A stretch of 64,000 bases of DNA from Megaustenia siamemsis (taxonomy: Eukaryota > Mollusca > Gastropoda > Stylommatophora > Ariophantidae): contig JAVIAB010000101.1 in NCBI GenBank assembly GCA_032433765.1, forward strand, positions 58,629,092 to 58,693,091. The letters run 5' to 3'. A program made the position numbers and the translations under genes. The notes beneath the pieces were generated by a model, which was given only the letters and a program-made list of their open reading frames with translations, ran no database searches and was not told where the DNA came from. This document shows positions 1-10,664 of this stretch, piece by piece (the stretch's first letter is position 1; each line of letters begins with the position of its first letter).

Positions 1-379
1 TCCTTGTTGCAGTTTTCTTTTTAAAAAAGGAAATTTGGAATAATAGAGGTCTGTAGACATTGGTAGCATAATAGTCTATTGCACTAAATCTGATTACTTT
101 GACACACAATGATAGTGCATGTTTTCTATAAAACTGCCAAGGTCCTCCTTGAGGCATGGATGTAGTGTGATTATAAAGATTCCTACATTCTACGTACGTC
201 AGTGACCTGTGCTTCTGGGTTATCGGACATTGTCGTGGATACTGGCTCTTTAAATGTGTAAGCTGTTAAGTCTTTTATAAACATAGGTTGTGAAACATTA
301 CATGATGTTGATATGATTGAGTAGAATACAGAACTGATGGAAAGTATTTAGGGATGTGTACGCATTTCGCCTGAGCTAG

Positions 380-530
380 ATCTATCTACCTATCTTTTGT
401 TCGCCTGAAGTAATGTCTATATCTGCAATGTCGGTTCCTGTTTAAATTGTACTGTCCTTTGTAATTCTTGCAGTGGCCCATATAGTTGTGTCTGTAATGT
501 TGTTTTCATGGCCTATGGATTTCCATCCGT
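380..530 (-). mobile_element. Family A non-LTR 3' end fragment
   Basis: This stretch matches the 3' terminal part of the larger family A element at 4282-4440, including the phrases cttttgttcgcc, aatgtctatatctgca and ttgtaattcttgcag. It is in the same orientation, so the element reads on the minus strand and ends in a (GATA)-like simple tail near 380. Only the last ~150 bp are present, which is typical of a severely 5'-truncated LINE insertion. No coding potential remains. Confidence 0.7.
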
Positions 531-897
531 CCCTGAGGGAGATGAAAGAGGAATCAAAGCATCCCATCAACTTACTTAGTATTTAGAATTAAAATAATGG
601 GCTCGTGGCTGAAAATTCTACATAATATCAGAGCTGCTTATCATTCGTTGTTCTCGAGATCTACATTAGAACTGCACGTTAATCATGTTCCATGTTGACA
701 ATCTCCAATTAGTCACAATATTATGTTATATTTATATCACACCTTAAACATAACCCTATAACGCTTGATATGTCTACCAGTTTATTTCATCCGTGAGTAT
801 TTATTATCAGATGCAAAGTTTGGTTTGACGTACACAAAGACGGGAGGTAAGAATGCATCATCTCTTCACACCTGTTCAGCATCTATGCTGAGAAATC
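531..897. other. No gene seen
   Basis: AT-rich DNA without an open frame of note, a recognisable repeat or a tandem array. Confidence 0.6.
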
Positions 898-1610
898 ATG
901 AGAAATGTTAGAAAAAGTGATATATCTGTGAAGTTTGACAGTTTCACAATAAACGGAATCATAATTCCAGAACTCCTATCTACTGATGACACATGCCTCC
1001 TCTCAAACATTACACAATTATTAAAATTGACAACTGAGTGTGTTAAGAGACAGATGTTGCCAAAGCAACACCATCATCAGCAGTGAAAAATGTCAAAGTG
1101 TAAAAACAAAAATGAGTATTTGTGATATGTTGCAAATAACAACGGAGACAGCCAGAAAGAGAAAATACCATATTATCACAAAAACGTTAGCAATAGCAAC
1201 TAAACATTTAAAAGCACGAAAAACATATAGCACTAGTAAGACAGTAAAATTAAAATTACTGAAGTTAATATTAACATATGTTTGTGAATCAATGGTAATC
1301 TCGCAAACAGCAAATGTTCATCCCAAACAAAATGTTGCATAAAAATTCCTAAGATACATTGGATAATGAGAAAGAACAATGAAGACATAAAACGCTTACT
1401 TAAACTTTGAACAGATCTGGCGCATAAACCTCATTTTGCAAAAGAAATGACAATACTAAGAGCGCATGAAGAAACACAACGGGATAGGCAGAACATAAAT
1501 TGAAGGCATGGTTCCTGGGCAAAGCATCAGAGGGAAACCAAGATAAACGCGATTTCAAGACACCAAGGAGACATTAAATATGACAAAATAAGAAGTGGGT
1601 GATCTAGCTG
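898..1610 (+). pseudogene. Decayed RTE-like RT C-terminus
   Basis: Broken frames resemble the palm-to-C-terminal part of RTE-like reverse transcriptases. The first frame has INGIIIPELLSTDDTCLL, which lines up with the INGK...YADDTVLL region of the family D2 element at 62.9 kb; the YADD core has become STDD. A second frame carries LKLILTYVCESM, corresponding to the usual LLYGCETW segment, and further on GQSIRGKPR, corresponding to the GKRGRPR motif near the C-terminus. Stops and frameshifts occur throughout, so this is a dead fragment. The family is uncertain; D2 is the closest in this window. Confidence 0.5.
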
Positions 1611-1617
1611 GATACAT

Positions 1618-1750
1618 ATTTTTTTTCTTCAGACGGGCTGTAGTGAATGCAAATCTCTGTGATAGATCTGGCAAGATATAGTTGTTTTTATTTTTTTTGC
1701 AGACGGGATGTTGTGAATGCAACGTTCTACACATGACCTGATGTTGATAC
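1618..1750 (+). repeat. Direct duplication after T-tracts
   Basis: Two copies of cagacggg(c/a)tgt(a/t)gtgaatgcaa lie 70 bp apart (1630-1652 and 1700-1722). Each follows a pyrimidine tract ending in CAG, so each looks like a 3' splice acceptor followed by the same short exon-like sequence. A related phrase, tgttgtgaatgcgacctt, occurs at 22881. The origin is unknown; part of a dispersed repeat is the simplest explanation. Confidence 0.5.
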
Positions 1751-1760
1751 TTCACGACGG

Positions 1761-2044
1761 AAAGTTCAATATACAATTTCTTATTTACAATTTAATCATT
1801 ATTTACATTCGCGTCATTTTTTACGTTTTACTTACACGGTGTTTGTCGACCATCGCATTGTAAGACTGAAAATACATAGTAATTACGTTTTAATTAGCTA
1901 CAATTCCAAATACAAAGTTACTGTCTTTACTTTCATTCATTTGATGAGGAAAATCATATCAGGTTTGTGTATCTAGAAATACTTCTTGTTTTACACGAAT
2001 AACATTCTCTACAGTTTTGATGATTCCTTTCATAGAACCGTGTA

Positions 2045-2049
<5 letters not shown>
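1761..2049. other. No gene seen
   Basis: AT-rich DNA with no supported feature. Confidence 0.6.

Positions 2050-2111
<62 letters not shown>
2050..2111. repeat. (TA)n microsatellite
   Basis: About 30 uninterrupted TA dinucleotides. Open frames spelling Tyr-Ile repeats on both strands are artefacts of the array. Confidence 0.97.
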
Positions 2112-2113
<2 letters not shown>

Positions 2114-2674
2114 TTTTAAATATAAGCAACTGAATTATGAAATAAATCATGCAATATGTGCCACAAACACTGGTGTTATCATTTATAATCCATAACAACT
2201 CTATTTGTGGTTCTGCTAATTCTAAATCATGTTACTTACACGATTTGCCATTGAATGAAGCTGAAATAGAGGGCGTAAGATTATAAGTAGAGATACTGTT
2301 TTAACTGCTACATCAGTTAAACATAAGATGATGAATGTAGCTAGAGGTGCATGTAGTATGTGACATTTGATAGTATAACATCAGCTATGTTAACAGGTTT
2401 TCTCTACTGTAAACGCTAATGACATATACTAATCTGCTTGTTCACATAACCTACCTCACGCATAACCTTTGTTATGTCCTCTTGTGAAGCCTAGAAAAAA
2501 GAGGACATTAAAGATAAATCAATACATTAAAATTAAAACAGATTAAACAGACTAAGATGTTAGCATCTTTTCGCCGGTTCGTCGGTAAGGAAGTGTGATT
2601 TCATTGATGTGTGATTCTGAGTGAAGAAAATTCAATGATCTCGGGGAATCCATGTGCCAAAGAGTGGATTTACT
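2112..2674. other. No gene seen
   Basis: No supported gene or element. A short AT-rich stretch leads into the 60-bp tandem repeat. Confidence 0.55.
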
Positions 2675-2860
2675 GGGGTTAGGTTGTATATAACGTAGGA
2701 TAGGGTTCTGGATCATGCGGCTGAGTAAGTGAACGGGGTTAGGTTGTATATAACGTAGGATAGGGTTCTGGATCATGCGGCTGAGTAAGTGAATGGGGTT
2801 GGGTTGTATATAACGTAGGATAGGGTTCTGGATCATGCGGCTGAGTAAGTGAACGGGGTT
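2675..2860. repeat. 60-bp minisatellite, three units
   Basis: Three head-to-tail units start at 2675, 2735 and 2795 and differ by only a few bases; a fourth starts at 2855 and breaks off within six bases. Each unit contains gttgtatataacgtagg and catgcggctgagtaag. The period is a multiple of three, so the minus strand stays open and repeats MIQNPILRYIQPNP; I regard that as incidental. The copies are very similar, so the duplication is recent. Confidence 0.93.
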
Positions 2861-2999
2861 CTAGACCATTCACAGCTATCGACCTTCAGGACAAACAAAG
2901 TCAACAATGACGACACGAAGTATTCACATAAAGAATAAACGACAACATCGAAGAAAGAAAACAAGAAAAGGCAAACGCCCCGGAATGTGGTAGAAACGG

Positions 3000-4281
3000 T
3001 TGACGTGCGGGAGGCTAGACCTAAAGTTTGATCGCAGCCTGTGTTTTTGGGACCACGTCGACCATGTGATAACAAAATCCCGCAAATTAGCCGCCATGAA
3101 GGTCATGACAGATGCTAACGTCGAGCAGAGGTTAGTTACCTTTGATTTCCAGAGACTAGTCATTGTACCAATCGAGTATGCCATAGAAATGATAATTGTT
3201 GCTACGACGCAAATTGACAGGCTGAAGAAAATACAGAATAAAGCTATGCGAATTATCGTTTGGTGTACGATGGATACACCCTGTGTAGCAATGAGCAATC
3301 TTCTTCAATTGCCAACCACGGATGACAAAATAACAATTTGAAGGGCACGAACATAAATGGGATAAGTACAGATGAAGAGCATCCATTGCACCACGAGCTC
3401 AAAAAAGGGATATATGCCAGGCTAAGAAGATGCACATCATGGGTGGGTCGAACAAAAGAATGTCATCAAACAGGTCTGTGGGCTTAAAAATATCAACACT
3501 TCCGAGAAATGGATACCGGTGCCTACGTCTTTCAGGGGCATATTCTTGTGTATTGTCACACTCGACTGGAAATGTAGGGAACATAAATCAGTCCTGGTCA
3601 ATGTGTAGATCAACTGTCTCATCCGAGATAAGACTGATGAGAAAGATGCAATCATCTATACAGACGGATCCTTAATATGATACCAAAAGAGTACATGTAC
3701 ATCTACATCACGCTCGGCGGGCAGAAAAGTCAAAGAAGATAGTGGTGCATACGTTATGACCACAAATAACATGACGATGTAGGAGATGGCAGTGACCAAT
3801 GCATTCATCTGGTTAGAATCACATGACTACACCCACGCCTGCATACTGTGCGATTCGATGAGCACGTTTAAAAGAAAGTGGAGGCAGGTTCTTTTTCTCA
3901 GGCCGTTGGTAGGTAGAATATTTGCATAAGACACAGATAAGTAGAGTGACATTTGTCGTTTAAGGACATGCGGGAAAATGAATGGGTGGACAGGTTGGCT
4001 AGCTGGTAAACCGATGGATTAGACGGACGTCACCAATGCCCTCCGATATGTTGGAAGGCCATAGGACTTTAACATCCATGAGTCCACCTCACTCCTTTGA
4101 ATTAGAGAGTTGGAAGTCATGATTGGCACAGCAAGAAACGAGAAACGTATTTGGCGTATATGAAAACTGATCAACCGACACAAAACTGGGTCGTCAGTTG
4201 TTGAACACTGCAGGACTTTCTGTGGAGAGGAATTAAGCACCTATGGACATATTAGGAGTACAATGATGAATACCCGCAAAT
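3000..4281 (+). mobile_element. Family B I-like LINE fragment, copy 1
   Basis: This is a 5'-truncated I/Jockey-like retrotransposon that keeps the RT thumb and the RNase H region. Recognisable parts are LKFDRSLCFWDHVDHV, NVEQRLVTFDFQRL and IQNKAMRIIVWC in one frame, then the RNase H start DAIIYTDGS near 3650, then a GWTGWLA segment near 3985. Stops and frame changes break all of it. The 3' tail (gtacaatgatgaatacccg) is interrupted at 4281 by the family A element; the rest of the tail resumes at 7885. Copies 2 (20978-21612) and 3 (36448-37682) share the order and wording of these motifs. Confidence 0.75.
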
Positions 4282-4376
4282 CTATCTATCTATCTTTTGT
4301 TCGCCCGAAGTATTGTCTATATCTGCATGTCGTTTCCTGTATAAATTTTACTGTCTTTTGTAATTCTTGCAGAGGC

Positions 4377-7300
4377 CTATATAGTTTTTTTCTGTAGTGT
4401 TGTATCTATAGGCCAATGGATTTTCCTCAGTCTACTATATTCAGTGCAGTCTTGAAGTATGTGTTCAGCAGTCTGGGGTGCCTGTCCACATGTACAAATA
4501 GTTGAGGTGCCGATCTTGAATTTTGTATACATGTGACTATGGCGTCGATGTTGTCCTGTTCTGAGGCGTATAATGATAACTTGTTCATATCTATTCATAT
4601 TATGAAAGGCATCCTGATTTGGGGCTTGTGGTCCTCTGATTGAATTGATTATCTGTTTCTTACGATGGTATGTAACCGGTGTATCTAGTTGTGTGCCTGT
4701 TGAACCTTATTTTGCCAACTGATCTGTGTTTTATCCTTTCCTGGTATTCCACAGTGAGAAGGTATCCAATGCAGGGCAATCCTGTGGTGCTTACAGAGTT
4801 CAGTCAAAAAGGTCTGCAGATGTGGTAATTTTCTGAATTATAGTGCCTGGAGTACTGATCTTGCATCTGTCAAAAACACTACGGGCTGTGGACTAAGATT
4901 ACTGTTCAGCAGTTTGTCTATTGCCAACTTTATTGATTGTATTTCTGCATCATAATTGTGACAATAATTCCCTGTTGCTATTTTATTCATATCCCTAGTG
5001 TTATTTGGGTACTCTATATATGCACCTGCTCCCCCATTCTTTACTGCATTCTGTGCTGATCCATCTGTGTACACACGAATCCATAGGTCTTGTGGGTATT
5101 CTTCATCCAGGAAACTGAGAGTTATTGTTTTTCGCTGTAGACTATTTTGTTCTTCTTTGTCAACTATTCCTTTCACTTCTGTCAGTATTTGTATTGATAA
5201 TCCTGATTCCTCTGTCCAGGGAGCCTGTTCTGGTATGGGCAGTAGGGGGTTAACAACTCTTGGCATGTCTGGTGTTTGTCTACGTATACGCTTGGCTTGG
5301 TGGATAAAACTGCTTCTATTAAGTCGTCCCAATGCAAGATTTTGGAATCGGTCCTTCATTGGATGTCTCGGCATGCATGAAAATTTGTCTGCCTGTATCA
5401 GCACCTTTGTGTCTCTCCGTTCTATCAGTGCTGGTATCCTCCACAATTTCTTCATCTCCAATATTGGTGTTGATTTCATTGCTCCTGTGATGACCCTAAG
5501 TGCCTGGTTTTATACTTTGTCCAGCTCTTGCAGTGTGGTGTTTGATGCTGTGCACCATGCGGATGATCCATATTCTAAATGTGGGTATATACTCTGTTGG
5601 TAAACTTTACTGAGTATTTTCCCACTCGCACACCACGTGGTTCCAGACAGCTTTCTTAGAATATCCAACTTCCTCCTTGCTTTTTGAGTTGCCTTATTTA
5701 TCTGCTGTTTCCAAGATACGTAGCTTGTATGTCTTCTTTCACAGGTTCATTGTTTATGTAGATGGCTCCTGCTTTTTGTTTTGGAGAGAGAGTGAAAAGT
5801 GTAGTACTGCATTTGTCTGTATTGATGCTGATATACCATCTATTTGTCCATGAATTCATAGCTCTTTGTAGCAATTTGGAGGCCACTGTTGCATACTCCT
5901 CTTTTCACCACATTACCAAGTCATCTGCATACATTGCCACTTTGATGTCATGTGGTAGTTCAGTAACTATGTCATTGATGTAGATTAGAAAAAGTGTTGA
6001 AGATAGTACCCCTCCCCGTGGAACGCCCTGGCGTAATAAGACCTTCTTACTCTTAAGACCATCCAGTTGCACTCTGGCTCTCCTGTTATGCAGGTATGCT
6101 TTGACCATTTGCACATCCTATTTACTCCATAATTTCTCAGTTTCTTCAAAAGCCCTTCCTTCTATACCTTATCAAATGCTTTCCTTAGGTCTATCCATGC
6201 TGCTAGTATCAGTTTCTTTTCTTGAAACGCATCCTCAATTTCCTGGGAAAGATAGGTTGCCTGATCTTCGGTAGAGTAACACTGACACTGTCTAAAGCCT
6301 GCTTGTTGTGGGACAAGGAGATTTTCACTTTCCAGGTACCACCGCAGTCTGAGATTGATTATACGTTCCATTGTTTTACACAAACAGCTTGTAAGGCTGA
6401 TTGGTCTATAGCTGGACGTCGTTGAACCATCTTTTCCTGGTTTAGTAATGGTATCATAATTGCTTCTCTCCATGCCTGTGGCACTCTACCTGTGATCCAG
6501 CAAATGTTGTAGATTTGCAGTAGTTTTGCTTTTGCTGCAGTTCCCAAGTTCTTAATCATTTCACTGGACACTACCTGGTGACTTTTTTCCTTTTTTAATT
6601 TGGATATTGCCAGCTCTAGCTCTCTTTGTGTAATGGGTATTTCCATGACTTCATGCGCGGTCTCTTCTTGTCTTTCATTGTGTTGTTTGAAACGGGTCTC
6701 TTGTCGTTTCTCATGGCTAATTTCAATAGTATTGTCATTTGCAAAAGAGTCTGCAAAGTGATTTGCTGCATGCTTACATGTTGGGATGTTTCCATCCTTC
6801 TTCAGTGTAATTTTGGTGTTCTTTTCTGTATCCTCATCATTCAGCTGTTTTACTGGCTTCCACACTTTTCTTGTGTCTCGTTCAAGATTCAAGGACTCTG
6901 TTTTCTCTTTCTAGCGTATCCGTCTGGCTTGTAGTTTAGCCCATTGACATTTGGCTTTAGCATGCTGATAGTTATTGTGGTGTTCCTGGTATGGATTATT
7001 TTCTGCTTGTTTTAGAGATGTTTCCATGTCATTGTGCAGTTGCTCTAGTTCACTACTCCAGTATGGTTTGTAGTGTTTCCGTGCCCCTCTAGGTATTGTT
7101 TCACTGGCCAATTGTATTATTAGTCTACTGAATTCATCAACTATTTTGTAGATGTCTTTGTCTGTATTTAGATCTTTAGTCAGTACACTGGTGTAATGTT
7201 GATACATTTTCCAGTCAGCCTTTTGTAAATACATATGGAAAGAGTGCTGCTCTCCCTGACGGCCTCATTTTGCTCCACTGAAAAGACTGGTCGGTGGTCG

Positions 7301-7520
7301 CTGCCTCCAAGTTGTTTCCCAACAATACGTGTGATATTCCAATCCAGATCTGGTGAATGGAAAGCAAGGTCTGGTGTAGATGTGGTATGCAATGATCTGG
7401 AACAGAATGTTGTTGGATCTGTTGTCTGGTTTAATATTATAAGCCCATTATATACCTTTTAACTGTACCCATCTCTTTTGCTGTTGGCGCCTTCAGCATT
7501 CCAGTGCATTATTCTGAGTG
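4377..7520 (-). pseudogene. Family A ORF2: endonuclease-RT-RNase H
   Basis: The protein would nick target DNA, reverse transcribe the element and degrade the RNA template. Reading down from 7520, the endonuclease start is visible as LRIMHWNAEGANSK. It jumps within a few codons to NGLIILNQTTDPTTF and GGSDHRPV, so roughly the middle hundred or more residues of the nuclease are deleted. The RT follows in several frames: TRKVWKP, KLKKEKSHQV, RPISLTSCLCKTMERI, WIDLRKAFDKV (motif A Asp kept), QGVPRGGVLS and MYADDLVMW (YADD at 5930-5941). RNase H begins at RVYTDGSAQN near 5070. The C-terminus ends near 4377. Frames change at about 6910, 6470, 6160, 5900 and 5700, so it is a pseudogene. Confidence 0.8.
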
Positions 7521-7524
7521 GTCT

Positions 7525-7880
7525 TATTTTGGATTGGCCAGTTGCTCTATTCTCTCGCCCCCTGACTCTACAGAGCGGCTGAGAAAGACATCCAGTAATA
7601 GGCGCAGGGCCCTTTCGAGGCTAAGAGCCCGGCGCTGCACCTGCCTGAGCGTCCATCACAGGACGAGCGTCATATCAATTAGCATACTTCCCACTGGCGT
7701 GAGTGCGTGGCATCCTGATTGTTGTAGTGCGCCTTTTGGCTGGATGCCTCCGACTTCCACACTTAAACTTGCTAGAGCAGACTGTGGTCTTGCTCGGGTG
7801 CAGGAAGACCTGGCCAGTCATGGTTTGCAGTCCCTGGTGACTGTTAAGCCCCATCCCCACGACAAGGAGATGGCTTTGAT
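7525..7880 (-). pseudogene. Family A 5' region with ORF1 remnant
   Basis: Upstream of the endonuclease, one frame reads LERALRLLLDVF and ends ERIEQLANPK with a stop that overlaps the start of the ORF2 frame. That is the gag-then-pol layout expected of I-like elements. A second frame further upstream contains KFKCGSRRHPAKRR, which could be a degraded basic or zinc-knuckle segment. The region is far too short for a full I-type ORF1, so most of ORF1 is missing. Assignment as ORF1 rests on position more than on sequence. Confidence 0.45.
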
Positions 7881-7884
7881 GAGG

Positions 7885-7920
7885 TACCCGCAAATAAATC
7901 AAATAACTTAATAACAGTAA
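7885..7920 (+). mobile_element. Distal tail of family B copy 1
   Basis: After the family A insertion the family B 3' tail resumes with cccgcaaataaatcaaataa. It matches in style the tails of the other B copies (cccaattaaataactaaat at 37658). Confidence 0.6.
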
Positions 7921-7924
7921 ATCA

Positions 7925-8350
7925 AAATATTGATCACATTCAAATACAATCTAAGTTTGATATTTTCAAATCTGTGTGGACATTATTGAGGTCGGTATCA
8001 CCTGCTTCTAGTGTTATCATCGCCAAGTGCAATGCTGGTGTGATCATTCCTTTCTACAATTTTCGATTTCGACATTTGCTTAACACTTATGTTGTTGACT
8101 TTCTGCCAGACCATTTTCTTAAGTTATCTGGTATGTTTTTATTGTTCAATGCTATGATGTCTTTTTCTTTGTTGTTGCCATTATTTCTGTTGTTTTGCTA
8201 TTAAGCCTGAGTCCTTTATGTTTGCTTTCCTTCACTATGTCTAACATTTCTTGTAACTCATTTTCACTCTTACCGATTAAGACTGTTATCAGCACAACTT
8301 AGATTTCTTATATTATGACATCCCGTTGTTATTCCATGCATGCCCCTTAT
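7925..8350 (-). pseudogene. Family D RT palm fragment
   Basis: On the minus strand the phrases GITTGCHNIRNLSCADNSL, ENELQEMLDIVKESK and ATTKKKTS appear in order across frames. They match ITIGGHNIDNLACTDDHF, EQELQEMLDTIVKEN and the NNKEKY region of the family D copy at 17.0 kb. The catalytic ADD is reduced to ADN. It is a short dead fragment of the RT palm. Confidence 0.55.
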
Positions 8351-8397
8351 AGATCTAAAAATAATCTCACTATACTTGTTAAAACTATATTAGAAGG

Positions 8398-9345
8398 GAG
8401 CAGAGACATTATTAAAGTCAAGGTCTTAGAAATGTAATTTGATGTGTGTTTGTAAGAAACATAAATGTAAGTTTGTAAGAGACCAGAGAAGAATGGTTAC
8501 AGATAACTACAGGTAGATCAGGTGGTCAAAGTCGCAAGTGGGTCGATGAATATTATAGAAATAGGTTCAGATGAACCAAACGGGCGTAGGTGTCAGACGC
8601 AACGCCATCAGAGAAAGAAGTGGGAAGATGGACAAACAAAGCACGACGGGATATGAGAGTTATATATAAACCCAGTCTCAGAAGAACATAGTCACTAAGG
8701 GAGTCACTAACAATTGGAGAGAGACGGGTCTGGTAATGCCGAGAGGGTGTTAACCCCGGATTGTTATAAGAGAACTTGGACCCTTTGATGGAGTGGAAAG
8801 TTCAGTCATCTGAGGTAGAATTTTGCTGAAATGGCAAGGAGCTAAGTTATCCAGAAACAAAGTAACGTTCTCTCAATTAGAAGCGAAACGCTTAGAGACC
8901 AAACACTCATTTATAAGCGGAGCGCTTATAGATCAAACTGTCACTTAGAAAACTGAGAGAGATATCTGCAGGATTGGCAATTCAGCTAAGTCAACCAGAG
9001 ACTAGAGCTTAGAAGAGAGATCGACAAGAGAAAAGTCAAGGAACACACAGAAATGTCAATAAGCTAAGTCAACCAGATACAAGGAAATGCTTGAAGCGAG
9101 AAATACACTCTTAAGCACAGTGAGAGAAAAACAGAACTAATGTGCTAGAGGAATATAGTCTAGCCAGAACCATATAAGACACGTGAAAATCCTCACCTAT
9201 CGTAGAATTACCTCGAAAACCGAGTAGAGATAGCCTGGACAGAAACTGTGAAACATTTAAGATTTCCAGAATGTGTTTGTTTCACATACACGCTAGGATT
9301 GATAGATGTGATATATTTTTTTTAGTTTGTATCACAATGTACTTT
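8398..9345. repeat. Dispersed repeat Y, copy 1
   Basis: This stretch is homologous to 45420-46860. Shared phrases include gacattattaaagtcaaggtc, gagaccagagaagaatggtta and the motif agctaagtcaaccaga. That motif occurs three times here (near 8840, 8984 and 9062) and three times at matching places in copy 2. A perfect 8-bp hairpin, tataagcg/cgcttata with a 3-base loop, lies at 8912-8930, and a shorter aagcg/cgctt hairpin at 8881-8893. A TATA-like ttatatataaaccc is at about 8660. No coding potential. It may be a long terminal repeat, but ends are not defined. Confidence 0.55.
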
Positions 9346-9397
9346 TTTGATTTTGTAAGTACGCGGCTGTTCACGCCGCCGAATAGACGTGACATAA

Positions 9398-10214
9398 TGT
9401 GTAACTTAGAATAAGAAGACAATCTAAGTATCCAAGACTTATGTACGGTGAATAGTGCGGTGATTGTGTGATGGGGGGCACGTATACACTTCACGGGAAG
9501 AATGTGAAGAGATGAGCTCAGACAGAAAGTGTAAATTCTCGGTACTAATGAGAATGTAAACTCGGAGGTGAGAAGTTGATGTAGGGAAAATTTTGATTGG
9601 TCAGGGGGACAGAGTAGGAGACGATTTAGTATAATTTGATTGGTTGAGAGACGAGATATTTAAGCCATGTACGAGGCTGGTAGGGGGAGATTCAGACAAA
9701 ATAATTCATACACATGAAGAAGGTTGCAGACATTAGTTAGACTGCTAGTCATGTAGACATAATATTCAGACACATGTGCGATAGGACTAGCAGACACAGC
9801 TATGACTAAGATTCGCACAAAGGGCACAGAGAGATGACGTAGATACCAAGAGATCGGAGCAAGCCAGTGGCTCGTGGAGCCCCAAGCAGTAACTTAGAAT
9901 ATTGCAAAGTTATGTCTCGAGTTAAGGACGAGACAGTTTCAGGTGTTTCACATAAGGAGGATAGGATAATGTTCAAACTAGCGGGTTTCCAGTGTTTGGA
10001 CCGATTGGGTATGAGAGTTGACTTGATGCATAACTACAGTGCAGAGATGCAGCAGTACAGTCGTGTGTGTGTGAACAGCCGAGCGCAGTGTAAACTTCTG
10101 GCTGTTACATATTGTTTATTGGGTCAGTTACATGCCAATAAACTCACTGTTTACATTTATGAGAGGACTTCGTGTACAGTGAATTTCAGCCATTACTTGT
10201 TGTGTTTTGAGGGG
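9398..10214 (+). repeat. LTR-like segment Z, copy 1
   Basis: It resembles a retrotransposon LTR. It starts tgtgtaactt, has two inverted CCAAT boxes (ttgattggtc at 9592, ttgattggtt at 9637) and a TATA-like gatatttaag at 9655, with a polyadenylation signal aataaa at 10137. It stops just before tggtgacgaacg (10215), which could be a primer-binding site. The block from the first CCAAT box to the TATA-like box recurs at 57350-57405 in copy 2, and aacagcgcgaagtac at 10291 recurs as aacaacgcgaagtac in the leader after copy 2. The exact left end is uncertain. An open frame at 9867-10220 has no recognisable domain. Confidence 0.4.
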
Positions 10215-10460
10215 TGGTGACGAACGAACGATAGTGTCGCGGAGAAAAAAAAACTTTGTTATCAGATTCTGCAGAACAGGTACAATCAAACAACAGCGCG
10301 AAGTACACCACATGAATAGATCACGAGGGAAGCAGATCTAGTTTCCAGTACATTCAAAGTTGCAAAATTGCAGAACAGAATCCAGACGCTCATTGCACAC
10401 TTTGCACAACATTTTTCAGAACGTTCACAGTTTGCAAGAACGTTTGTTACTTAGTTTTCA

Positions 10461-10611
10461 TCGGAACGTAAAGGTGTTTCACAAAAGGTGTTTCATCGGA
10501 ACGTAAAGGTGTTTCACAAAAGGTGTTTCATCGGAACGTAAAGGTGTTTCACAAAAGGTGTTTCATCGGAACGTAAAGGTGTTTCACAAAAGGTGTTTCA
10601 TCGGAACGTAA
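10461..10611. repeat. 35-bp minisatellite, four units
   Basis: Identical 35-bp units begin at 10461, 10496, 10531 and 10566, with a partial fifth at 10601. Each unit holds two copies of aaaggtgtttca, so it is itself a dimer plus a tcggaacgt linker. The units are identical, so the expansion is recent. Confidence 0.95.
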
Positions 10612-10664
10612 TCTTTTGTAGTGTTACATTAGAACGGTACATAATTATTTCGGTCTTACATATA

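Larger units (their letters stand above)
4282..7884 (-). mobile_element. Family A I-like LINE, near full length
   Basis: A 3.6-kb non-LTR retrotransposon of I-like type, flanked by an 11-bp TSD, tacccgcaaat, at 4271-4281 and 7885-7895. On the minus strand it holds a gag-like remnant, an APE endonuclease with its centre missing, an RT with YADD, an RNase H with YTDGSA, and a Cys/His C-terminal segment (CTCGQAPQTAEHILQDC). The 3' end is a TATC/GATA simple tail. It was inserted into the 3' tail of family B copy 1, so it is younger than that copy. Multiple frameshifts show it can no longer move by itself. Confidence 0.8.

Noticed and set aside
1959..2198. Open frames with Tyr-Ile repeats on both strands
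   Set aside because: They are produced by the (TA)n array.
2552..2836. A minus-strand frame with a 20-residue repeat
   Set aside because: The 60-bp tandem repeat has a period divisible by three, so it stays open by chance.
4998..5603. A 201-codon plus-strand open frame
   Set aside because: It is antisense to the family A RNase H and linker region and has no domain of its own.
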